Origin: Dehalococcoidia bacterium
Lineage (GTDB): Bacteria > Chloroflexota > Dehalococcoidia > GIF9 > AB-539-J10
Reading direction: 5' to 3'
Assembly (NCBI GenBank): GCA_030606165.1
Contig: JAUWGZ010000043.1
Coordinates: 1-11,196, forward strand
Length of the DNA stretch: 11,196 nucleotides
In this document: one piece after another, positions 1-5,967 of the stretch
Numbering within the stretch: the first letter of the stretch is position 1
Layout: each line of letters starts with the position of its first letter
The notes under the pieces: model-generated
The model's database searches: none
What the model was told of the DNA's origin: nothing
Seen by the model: the letters and a program-made list of their open reading frames with translations, nothing else
Made by a program: the position numbers and the translations under genes

Positions 1-60
1 CATTGAGTAATAAACATTCATAGCACAGCCATTATAACGTCCTTTCATGACCCATGTATG

Positions 61-120
61 TGTCACCCATCTATCTGAACTAGATCAGGGGGAGTCTCTT
101 CCAATACAAGATGAGCCTGG
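61..120 (+). repeat. Left terminal inverted repeat of the IS
   Basis: The outer 13 bases TGTCACCCATCTA match the right end at 10 of 13 positions. AGTCTCTTCCAAT at 93-105 and ATGAGCCTG at 111-119 also have inverted partners at the right end. A second TGAGCCTG copy at 147-154 gives a direct repeat with a 35-bp period, extending to nearby AAyACAAG bases. This looks like repeated transposase-binding sites. Confidence 0.65.
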
Positions 121-186
121 AGGGGGTATCGATTTCTAACACAAGGTGAGCCTGAGAGATTAAGGCAACTCGTTTATGATTGGGAC

Positions 187-1440
187 ATGCGACTAGTCAT
201 GAACGACGGAAAATTACAGACGGTAGGGCAAGTAAGGAAATTTCTGGAGGGGAGTGAGGCGGTAGAGTTCAGAGGTCTAACGGCCAAGGAGAAATACTAC
301 TGGATAGAGGAGGTATTGATAAGATTTAAATATCATCTTCTTAAGAGAGATGAGAAAGGAGTAATACGGCGGTATGTAGAGAAGGTTACGGGATACTCCA
401 GGTCACAGGTATCGAGGCTGATAGCGGAGTACAAACGGACAGGGCGATTAAAGAAGACGGAATACAGAAGGCACCGGTTTCCGCGGAGGTATACCCCGTC
501 AGAAATTGAGCTGTTGGCCAGAACAGATGAATTGCATGGGTGGCTAAGTGGACCAGCCACGAAGAAGATCATGGAGCGGGAACATGAAGTATATGGACAT
601 GCTGAGTTTGGTAACATTTCCCGAATATCTATAGCTCATTTATACAATTTACGAAGAAGTAACACATACAGGAATACAACCAGGAGATTTGTCAAAACAA
701 AACCAAATGTATCCAGGATTGGCGAGCGGGCGAAGCCAGATCCAAAGGGGCAGCCTGGTTATATTCGGATAGATACAATTCATCAAGGGGACATCAACAG
801 TCTGAAGGGGGTATACCATATCAATGCTGTGGATGAGATAACACAGTGGGAAATCATAGCCTCGGTGGAAAGGATATCAGAAGCTTACCTGGTGTCGGTA
901 CTGGAAGGCATGTTGGTACAATTCCCCTTTATCATCCGGGGATTCCACTCCGATAACGGCTCAGAATTCGTAAACCATGTAGTAGCTAAGCTATTGAACA
1001 AACTACTGATACATTTCACCAAATCGAGGCCCAGGCATACCGACGATAATGGACTGGTGGAGACCAAGAATGGCTCAGTGTTGCGCAAAAATCTGGGGTA
1101 TGCTCATATCCCACAAGCATGTGCCGAATCACTTAACCAGTATCACGACGACTACTTGAATCCCTATATCAATTTCCACCGGCCTTGTTTCTTCCCTGTG
1201 CCTGTTATTGACCATAGAGGCAGGATTAAGAAGACTTATCCTTATGAGGAGGTGATGACACCCTATGAACGATTAAGGAATGTACCCAGAGCTGAGGGCT
1301 ACCTGCGCCCCGGCGTAACTCTCGAAAAACTCGGGACAATCGCCAATCAAATGAGCGATAATCAATTCGCAGAAAGGATGGTGTCTGCTCGTTCAATGCT
1401 CTTTCAGCAAATAACAAGATTTGCTATACGAGTTGCCTGA
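187..1440 (+). CDS. DDE integrase-type (rve fold) transposase
   Basis: This is the transposase that cuts and joins the ends of the surrounding IS. The 417-aa protein has an N-terminal helix-turn-helix region (about 55-90, with TGYSRSQVSRLI) and a retroviral-integrase-like catalytic core from about 190. The likely catalytic triad is D196 (in RIDTIH), D256 (in FHSDNGSEF) and E292 (in NGLVETKN); 35 residues separate the last two, the classic DD(35)E spacing. The frame is intact and ends inside the right inverted repeat, so the copy may be functional. No strong Shine-Dalgarno precedes the ATG at 187; an in-frame ATG at 199 is an alternative start. The transposase class is certain, but the IS family name is not. 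Confidence 0.9.
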   Translation: MRLVMNDGKLQTVGQVRKFLEGSEAVEFRGLTAKEKYYWIEEVLIRFKYHLLKRDEKGVIRRYVEKVTGYSRSQVSRLIAEYKRTGRLKKTEYRRHRFPRRYTPSEIELLARTDELHGWLSGPATKKIMEREHEVYGHAEFGNISRISIAHLYNLRRSNTYRNTTRRFVKTKPNVSRIGERAKPDPKGQPGYIRIDTIHQGDINSLKGVYHINAVDEITQWEIIASVERISEAYLVSVLEGMLVQFPFIIRGFHSDNGSEFVNHVVAKLLNKLLIHFTKSRPRHTDDNGLVETKNGSVLRKNLGYAHIPQACAESLNQYHDDYLNPYINFHRPCFFPVPVIDHRGRIKKTYPYEEVMTPYERLRNVPRAEGYLRPGVTLEKLGTIANQMSDNQFAERMVSARSMLFQQITRFAIRVA

Positions 1441-1450
1441 AACCTTTCTT

Positions 1451-1510
1451 TCAGGCTCATTTTTCAATTAGAATAGACTGGGGGTGTGCTGGCTAACTAC
1501 ATAGGTAACA
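1451..1510 (-). repeat. Right terminal inverted repeat of the IS
   Basis: Read on the minus strand from 1510 it begins TGTTACCTATGTA, then AGTCTATTCTAAT at 1479-1467 and ATGAGCCTG at 1460-1452. The same modules occur in the same order and nearly the same spacing at the left end. The middle third is poorly conserved. Confidence 0.6.
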
Positions 1511-1592
1511 CTGGACTGCGAATTTTGGCAAGTTCTTTTTCAATATACTCTACCAGAGTAAGATAGGCAAGAGATTGGTGCGGGCGGTTGAA
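1497..1592 (-). pseudogene. C-terminal remnant of a second integrase-type transposase
   Basis: On the minus strand 1592-1497 reads FNRPHQSLAYLTLVEYIEKE, then a lysine-rich tail, ending in TAG at 1497-1499. The NRPHQSL-x-YLT-x-EY pattern is the characteristic C-terminus of rve-type transposases (usually RPHQ-LGYLTP-EY). Upstream the frame runs through a CCCGAC/GTCGGG hairpin and reaches a stop at 1623-1625, so the catalytic core is missing. Its last five codons lie inside the right end of the 61-1510 IS, suggesting that IS landed in or next to an older, now decayed element. The identity rests on a short but distinctive motif. Confidence 0.65.
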
Positions 1593-1890
1593 TCCCGACA
1601 AGTCGGGGCAATGGGTTTTCTTTTAAATTTTAAAGGGGTAAAAGCTGGCTGGCTTTCTCATCCCGGTAACTCCTCACGGTAAGTGATTATCACTAAACAT
1701 ACCATGAGTGTTACCCATGTATCTCAGCCTACGTAACAGCCTTCGTGAAAGCTATTTGTGGGACTGCGCACTAGAATGCGGGTTTAAAGGCAAAAAGCGT
1801 ATGGGATGGGACAGGGACGCTGAATTGCCTGCCGTAATGAAAGAAGGGATCAAGGCTAAAAAACCCGATACTGTGCTAAAATTTCAATTG
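1511..1890. other. Non-coding stretch with mobile-element debris
   Basis: Besides the transposase remnant this stretch holds two hairpins: TACTCT/AGAGTA at 1546-1560 and CCCGAC/GTCGGG at 1594-1607. It also has a perfect 13-bp palindrome AGTGATTATCACT at 1682-1694 and one IS-end-like motif TGTTACCCATGTA at 1709-1721. The frame of the downstream acetyltransferase is open back to 1708, but that part shows no family similarity and begins inside the IS-end motif, so it is treated as non-coding. Confidence 0.5.
1874..1882 (+). promoter_or_regulatory. Extended -10 box for a leaderless acetyltransferase mRNA
   Basis: TGCTAAAAT matches the extended -10 pattern TGnTAtaaT and lies 8 nt before the ATG at 1891. 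No purine-rich ribosome binding site lies between, so transcription would start at or just before the start codon. No clear -35 box is seen. Confidence 0.4.
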
Positions 1891-2526
1891 ATGACAGGCA
1901 CATATTATGTCATCCGCCCTATGGGGTATGAAGATATCCCCCAGGTAGCCCAAATTGATAGAGAGGCTTTTCCTGGTGAGTGGGTGTTTCGCTCTCAATC
2001 GGCGTATAAGCGGGATCTTGACAATCCATCCGTCCGCTATATAGTGGCTTGTAATAAGAGGGATGCGTCAGAATCTGAGGGACAAGCGATACAGAGACTG
2101 CCTTGGTTCAAACGGCTCTTCAGTCAAGAGCGTCGGCTTAATGAATCGGAAGACATAGTCGGCTTTTCGGGCTTCTGGATGATGATGAAGGAAGCACATA
2201 TCATTGCCATTGGTGTAAGAGATGGCTATCGTCGACTTGGCATAGGTGAAGGTTTGTTTATCGCAACCATTGAACTAGCACAGATATTGAATGCTAATGT
2301 AGTCACTTTGGAGGTGCGTGCCTCTAATGAAATAGCTCAGGAACTTTATAAAAAGTATGGCTTCCAAGTGGTGGGGAGGCGCCCGAGGTATTATTCAAGC
2401 GATGGAGAGGACGCTATAATCATGAGCACGGATAATATTACCTCTCTGCCATTTCAAGCATCTTTGCAGCAGTTGAAAAAAGCCTATGCCCAAAGACACC
2501 GCGGGATTTTTGCCCAGGTCCGCTAA
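1891..2526 (+). CDS. RimI-like GNAT N-acetyltransferase
   Basis: Predicted cytoplasmic GNAT enzyme that transfers acetyl from acetyl-CoA to an amine, closest in look to the RimI group (N-terminal alanine of ribosomal protein S18). The 211-aa form opens with the domain's first strand (YYVIRPMGYEDI, then IDREAF). It carries acetyl-CoA motif A as RRLGIGEG at 114-121, and NEIAQELYKKYGF at 146-158, typical of the last helix. Residues about 57-87 (rich in polar residues, with PWFKRLF) are an insertion relative to compact RimI proteins, and a tail of about 25 residues follows the domain. Start 1891 is chosen because the domain begins there and a -10-like box lies 8 nt upstream. In-frame ATGs at 1801 and 1837 and a GTG at 1708 are alternatives. 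The substrate is unproven. Confidence 0.8.
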   Translation: MTGTYYVIRPMGYEDIPQVAQIDREAFPGEWVFRSQSAYKRDLDNPSVRYIVACNKRDASESEGQAIQRLPWFKRLFSQERRLNESEDIVGFSGFWMMMKEAHIIAIGVRDGYRRLGIGEGLFIATIELAQILNANVVTLEVRASNEIAQELYKKYGFQVVGRRPRYYSSDGEDAIIMSTDNITSLPFQASLQQLKKAYAQRHRGIFAQVR

Positions 2527-2640
2527 CTATGAGATTGTTAATTAATGCCTTCCTGTCATTCTGAGCAAAGCGAAGAATCTAGACCCTTCCCCTTCACTTC
2601 GTTCAGGGTCAGGGTGACAGAATAAACATCCGCTAACTAT
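2519..2640. repeat. Palindromic MITE-like element with 12-bp flanking direct repeat
   Basis: The core is an inverted repeat: CTGTCATTCTGA at 2553-2564 pairs with TCAGGGTGACAG at 2609-2620 (10 of 12). The arms extend inward through GCGAAG and CTTCACTTCG. It resembles a dispersed intergenic repeat type seen in many environmental bacterial genomes. TCCGCTAACTAT occurs at 2519-2530 and again at 2629-2640, as a target-site duplication would. The left copy contains the acetyltransferase stop and the right copy the SepCysS stop on the other strand. The hairpin may also end transcription from both sides. Confidence 0.6.
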
Positions 2641-3772
2641 ATTTATTCAGGATAGCCTTAAAGGAATCTATAATAAACCCTAGCTGCTGCCTATCAGCAG
2701 CAAAGGTGGAAAGTTTGAAGGACTTTGCCATGCCTGGCTGTGGTCCCCAAATGCCTCTTTCCTTTAATTCTTTATAGATGAAATATCCCCGCTCTCGAAC
2801 CCGCTTGGAGATTTCGTAGAGTACAGGGGTGTCAAAGTGCAGCAAGTCATGCCTGTGCGGTTTTTCGCCTATTTGTGTAAAGCCTAATTTCTCAAGTTCA
2901 GCGGAAAACCACTGTGCTTTAGATACCTGCTCATCCCAATGGTTAACTCTTTCTTTTACATGGGGAAAGGAAGCCATGAGTGTTATCAGAGGAACCCCCC
3001 TTACGCTACAGCCGAGGAGTTCAACATCCTTATTGCTATATGTGCCGGATTTTCTCAGCACTGTCTCTTCCCATTTCTTCTTCATTCCCAATACCCCAAC
3101 AGGTCCGGCAGAGGCCATGCTTTTGTGCCCACTGCCAATTATGAAATCAGCTCCTATCTCCTCCATGCTTATAGGCATTCTGCCCACAGCGTATGCCCCG
3201 TTAAGGATATAAGGAATGTTATATTCTTGGGCGATTTCTCCTAGCCTTCCGGCATCAGGAAGATTGCCGTAATTACCGTCTGGATAAGTTAATAGAATTA
3301 GCTTGGGGGCGTGTTTTTTTATGAGCGGTGCGTACTCGTTAACGTCAACTCTAAATTCCGGATGTCCGGAATGAGGCACCTCGATTACGTTTAACCCCAC
3401 CCTTTCAGCAGCGACGACCGTTGTATAATGCCTGTTGCCGTCGACAAGAATTGAATCCCCCGGCTTGGCTAGGGAATGCATGACCATGAATTTAGCTTCT
3501 CGGGCTCCGTGGGTTATAGTGGCAACTTCACAGCCTAAGAATTGAGGTAGAAGCTCCTGGACGAAGTCCCGGATGGGGGGATTGGTTACATTACACAAAC
3601 TGCCCTGGCAAAAATCACATACAGAATATCCATCCCCAAATTCCGTTAAGGCCTCCTTGGCAGCATCGGTAAGCATGCCACCTGTCTGTAGAGGCATGAG
3701 GTTAATAAGCTCCTTATGCTGCCTTTTAAGGTTAGCGAGTTTTTGTAGTGATTTATTTTCCGCTTGGTTCAT
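2633..3772 (-). CDS. pscS: Sep-tRNA:Cys-tRNA synthase (SepCysS)
   Basis: PLP-dependent enzyme that replaces the phosphate of O-phosphoseryl-tRNA-Cys with sulfur, giving Cys-tRNA-Cys; it is the second step of tRNA-dependent cysteine synthesis. The 379-aa length is normal for the family. Visible hallmarks are GDGYSVCDFC (C52, C55, plus C60), THGAREAKF, DGNYGN at 165-170, SGHKSM with the Schiff-base lysine K217, and ELLGCSVRG with C255. The two N-terminal cysteines and C255 match the three cysteines known to be essential for sulfur transfer in archaeal enzymes. The segment between RKS and ELLGC is about nine residues shorter than I recall for the Archaeoglobus protein. The ATG at 3772 has GAGAGG about 8 nt upstream and overlaps the SepRS gene by 20 nt, implying co-expression. 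No SepCysE scaffold gene is present, and the sulfur donor is not encoded here. Confidence 0.96.
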   Translation of the reverse strand: MNQAENKSLQKLANLKRQHKELINLMPLQTGGMLTDAAKEALTEFGDGYSVCDFCQGSLCNVTNPPIRDFVQELLPQFLGCEVATITHGAREAKFMVMHSLAKPGDSILVDGNRHYTTVVAAERVGLNVIEVPHSGHPEFRVDVNEYAPLIKKHAPKLILLTYPDGNYGNLPDAGRLGEIAQEYNIPYILNGAYAVGRMPISMEEIGADFIIGSGHKSMASAGPVGVLGMKKKWEETVLRKSGTYSNKDVELLGCSVRGVPLITLMASFPHVKERVNHWDEQVSKAQWFSAELEKLGFTQIGEKPHRHDLLHFDTPVLYEISKRVRERGYFIYKELKERGIWGPQPGMAKSFKLSTFAADRQQLGFIIDSFKAILNKYS

Positions 3773-5291
3773 TGATTTTCCCTCTCACAGGTCGTGACTC
3801 TATGGTCACAAATACAGCGCCAGCGACTCCTATCTTCTTCTGCTGTCCTTCAATATGTTGTCGAACAGCTTCGGGAATCTGTAGATTAAGGTCAGAAAGA
3901 TGCCTTATTCCCTTCACCTGATAAGTTAAGTTATCGTTGCTACTTTCTATTGCTGCTGCGGCACCCATGGCTATAGCATGCATGTAGTTTATCCCGGTGT
4001 GTATGCCTGAAGGCACAACATCACTATAAATACTGCCATTGGCAACGCAGATCTCGTTGAAACCGGCGGGACCGATTAATCTCTTGCCTGCTTCTTTTTC
4101 GACGACTTTCACCTCAATAGACTTGTCTTGCCAGGCCAAAAATTCACATGGGGCAATCTCGTCTTTGTGCCTTCGGGCGGTTTCCTCAATTGCCCTGGCT
4201 ATTTTCTGTCCCCTTGCTGTCTCAGGGCTGGCTATATAGGTAATAGATTTAGCTATCTCTTCGTCAGAATACTCCGTTACAGAAAATTGGGGATATGCCA
4301 GCTTCCTCACGTCGTCTATTTCATAAATAAGCATTCCCAGTCGCTCAATGCCGAATCCTGCGTTGAACACGGGGTAGTTAATGTCGAAATTGGCCAGGGC
4401 CACAGGCGAATACATTCCAATGTCCGCTATTTCGAGCCAGGTGCCCTTATACTTAACGAAGACCTCCTGCTCTTGCCCGGGGGCATAGTACTTGGATGTT
4501 GCTACCTTGGTCTCAAATTTGATGTCGGAAAAGCCATATTGTTGCATGATATCCCTGGTAACCGCCCCTCCCGCATCTAAGGACATTTTGGGATCCATAA
4601 CCACGATGGATGCTGAGTGGTGGACTCGCAAATGCCGGGCATCTTCTCTCTGTTCGTTGCGATATCTGGGACCCACGGAGAATAAAGCAACTGGAAAGCT
4701 GGCTTTGTCCTGTAATACTGCTAAGGTATGAAACCAGGTAGCCGTCATGTGACTTCTCAGGGTCTTGCCGGAGGGCACTGGCTGTAGTTCTTTCATCTCG
4801 GGGAAAACTTTATCCAAGAGCTCCGTAGCCTGGTAATCAGTGATGCCCAGTCCAGCAATTAGCTCTTCGATAAGATTATCCGCCTCGATTTCCCCCTTTT
4901 TATAATTTCTCAAAATGGCCTGCAATTTTTCTATGTCAATTTCCTCTGCTATCTTCTTTAGTTGAGCTATTCTTCTCGCGCTCAGCCCTATATCAGGGCG
5001 GGGCAATTCCGCTAAGTAAAAAACCCTGTCGAGAATAACTCGAGCTTCCGGCCCATACTGCTTGACCACATCGCTGTCGGGCAACACTGTGAGATTCTCG
5101 ACCTCGTCAAAGCCCAGGTCCAGTAGAATCTGGCGAGATTTTTGAATTAATTCCCGTACAAGATGGGGTTTGCCTTTCTTCGCCAGAGAGATTTCAGTGC
5201 CGGTGGGGATAAGCTTCGCCGTAGCTATCCAGGCATCGGTAAAGTTGCTTTTTGCCTTGGACTTTATTTCACCTGTATCGAAGGCTGCCAT
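3753..5291 (-). CDS. sepS: O-phosphoseryl-tRNA(Cys) synthetase (SepRS)
   Basis: Class II aminoacyl-tRNA synthetase, PheRS-like and tetrameric in archaea, that attaches phosphoserine to tRNA-Cys; the product goes to SepCysS. The 512 aa compare with about 540 in methanogens. The N-terminal region has the family signature KPHLVREL, QYGPEARVILDR and PRPDIGLS. The catalytic domain has SHMTATWF (180-187), motif 2 RYRNEQRED (209-217) and motif 3 AGFGIERLG (311-319). H181-x-T183 and S226-x-S228 keep the pattern and 45-residue spacing of the phosphate-binding His/Thr and Ser/Ser pairs of the archaeal enzyme. The C-terminal part (about 345-512) would bind the anticodon. Only a poorly spaced AAGG precedes the ATG, while TATACT lies 7 nt upstream, suggesting a leaderless start. 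The pair occurs in methanogens, other archaea and a few bacteria. Confidence 0.96.
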   Translation of the reverse strand: MAAFDTGEIKSKAKSNFTDAWIATAKLIPTGTEISLAKKGKPHLVRELIQKSRQILLDLGFDEVENLTVLPDSDVVKQYGPEARVILDRVFYLAELPRPDIGLSARRIAQLKKIAEEIDIEKLQAILRNYKKGEIEADNLIEELIAGLGITDYQATELLDKVFPEMKELQPVPSGKTLRSHMTATWFHTLAVLQDKASFPVALFSVGPRYRNEQREDARHLRVHHSASIVVMDPKMSLDAGGAVTRDIMQQYGFSDIKFETKVATSKYYAPGQEQEVFVKYKGTWLEIADIGMYSPVALANFDINYPVFNAGFGIERLGMLIYEIDDVRKLAYPQFSVTEYSDEEIAKSITYIASPETARGQKIARAIEETARRHKDEIAPCEFLAWQDKSIEVKVVEKEAGKRLIGPAGFNEICVANGSIYSDVVPSGIHTGINYMHAIAMGAAAAIESSNDNLTYQVKGIRHLSDLNLQIPEAVRQHIEGQQKKIGVAGAVFVTIESRPVRGKINEPSGK

Positions 5292-5298
5292 GCTGTAA

Positions 5299-5304
5299 AG
5301 TATA
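5299..5304 (-). promoter_or_regulatory. -10 box directly before the SepRS start
   Basis: TATACT on the minus strand (5 of 6 to consensus) is followed by 7 nt and then the SepRS ATG, so a transcript would begin at or next to the start codon. The 115-nt gap to the upstream gene allows an independent promoter here. The -35 region (TAGAAT, 17 nt upstream) is weak. Confidence 0.4.
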
Positions 5305-5406
5305 CCTTAAAGAGGCCATTCTATTCTACGCTCAGCCGCGTGAGCTTCTCCCGATTCTTACTTTGAGAAAAAGGTTACCTCTTCGCCTTGTTTCGAGGGG
5401 TGGACT

Positions 5407-5649
5407 TTAATCCTTCAGAATTTTCTCAGTCAAGAAATCCTTCACTACGTCTAAGACTTCCTCTCTTGAACACTCGGCTCTCCACATTCCCTCGGGAAAG
5501 TTGAAGAGCAACCACCTCTTATGAACCCCCTTACCCACGATGAGAATGAAATTCCCCGTCTTAGGGTCCTGGGAAATTTCTATAAGACCTTCGTTCTTCA
5601 GTCCCCGCGCTCGTATTCTGTCTCTAACCCTTATTTCCTCGATTTTCAT
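5407..5649 (-). CDS. Small protein of unknown function (80 aa)
   Basis: I do not recognise this family. The start is placed at the ATG at 5649, which overlaps the stop of the DUF4342 gene as ATGA, with AGAAGG about 11 nt upstream; the frame is open further upstream but inside the neighbour. The protein is soluble-looking, with a basic N-terminus (KIEEIRVRDRIRARGLK), a likely beta-rich middle (LIEISQDPKTGNFILIVGKG, then WLLFNFPEG) and an acidic, helical C-terminus (EEVLDVVKDFL). It has one cysteine and no membrane segment. The 4-nt overlap implies translational coupling with DUF4342 and perhaps a joint role. SepRS begins 115 nt downstream, probably from its own promoter. Confidence 0.7.
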   Translation of the reverse strand: MKIEEIRVRDRIRARGLKNEGLIEISQDPKTGNFILIVGKGVHKRWLLFNFPEGMWRAECSREEVLDVVKDFLTEKILKD

Positions 5650-5924
5650 TTTTGCTTTTCGCCCTTCTCTTCGGGGGTATCTCCTATCCTCTCCACCTCG
5701 ATAGTGCATTCTGTGACTAGTGCGGCAATTGCTCCGAGCGCAGCCAGTACTGGAGCTGCCAGGGCCGTTACCGTAGCCACACCAACGCCTACTGTCAGCG
5801 GGATGTCTATCAGGGGACGCCCCTTATGTATCAAACGGACTCTTCTGATATTTCCTTGATGTATTAGCTCCTTGATCTTCTCGACCACCTGGCTTCCATC
5901 TACAGTGAACTTCTCGGTTGTCAT
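5646..5924 (-). CDS. DUF4342 family protein
   Basis: 92-aa protein matching my memory of the DUF4342 pattern. A soluble N-terminal half contains VVEKIKELIHQGNIRRVRLIHKG. A hydrophobic Ala/Gly/Val-rich stretch follows (about 41-69, with TVGVGVATVTALAAPVLAAL), then the conserved TECTIEVER near residues 71-79 and a charged tail. The hydrophobic stretch could form one or two membrane segments or pack against a membrane. The molecular function of the family is not known to me. The ATG at 5924 has AAGGACA just upstream and AGAAGG 11 nt upstream. It sits 43 nt after the CinA-domain gene and overlaps the next gene by 4 nt, so these three are probably one transcript. Confidence 0.85.
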   Translation of the reverse strand: MTTEKFTVDGSQVVEKIKELIHQGNIRRVRLIHKGRPLIDIPLTVGVGVATVTALAAPVLAALGAIAALVTECTIEVERIGDTPEEKGEKQK

Positions 5925-5967
5925 TGTCCTTAACCTTCTTTCACTCTTAATCTTTACACACTTATTT

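Larger units (their letters stand above)
61..1510 (+). mobile_element. Complete-looking insertion sequence with DDE transposase
   Basis: The element is about 1.45 kb and begins TGT and ends ACA. The left end (from 61) and the reverse complement of the right end (from 1510) match at TGTyACCyATsTA. They match again about 31-32 nt further in at AGTCTnTTCnAAT and then at ATGAGCCTG, so the inverted repeat is about 60 bp long but imperfect. A further inner pair, GGCAACTCGT, lies at 164-173 and inverted at 1428-1437; the latter is inside the last codons of the transposase. No convincing target-site duplication is visible at 60/1511. Boundaries are inferred from the repeat alignment. The family is uncertain (IS481- or IS1202-like). 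Confidence 0.75.

Noticed and set aside
1..60. A gene at the left edge
   Set aside because: No convincing frame; only a partial IS-end-like ACCCATGTA is seen.
1594..1620. CCCGAC/GTCGGG hairpin with a T-rich tail as a terminator of the IS transposase
   Set aside because: The T-rich part starts several bases after the stem and the hairpin lies outside the IS; it also lies within the open stretch of the transposase remnant.
1682..1694. Perfect palindrome AGTGATTATCACT as a repressor operator
   Set aside because: It stands alone, is far from a supported promoter and sits in mobile-element debris; a short palindrome can occur by chance.
2829..3212. Plus-strand open frames inside the SepCysS gene
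   Set aside because: They lie opposite a well-supported conserved gene and show no recognisable protein pattern.
2633..3772. Ordinary cysteine desulfurase or SepSecS (selenocysteine pathway)
   Set aside because: GDGYSVCDFC, SGHKSM and ELLGC are SepCysS hallmarks, and the partner gene is SepRS.
3753..5291. Phenylalanyl-tRNA synthetase alpha subunit
   Set aside because: The fold is related, but the N-terminal signature, the HxT/SxS phosphate-binding pairs and the adjacent SepCysS gene all point to SepRS.
5330..5345. Hairpin GCTCA/TGAGC upstream of SepRS as a terminator for the preceding genes
   Set aside because: The stem is only five base pairs and no T-run follows on either strand.
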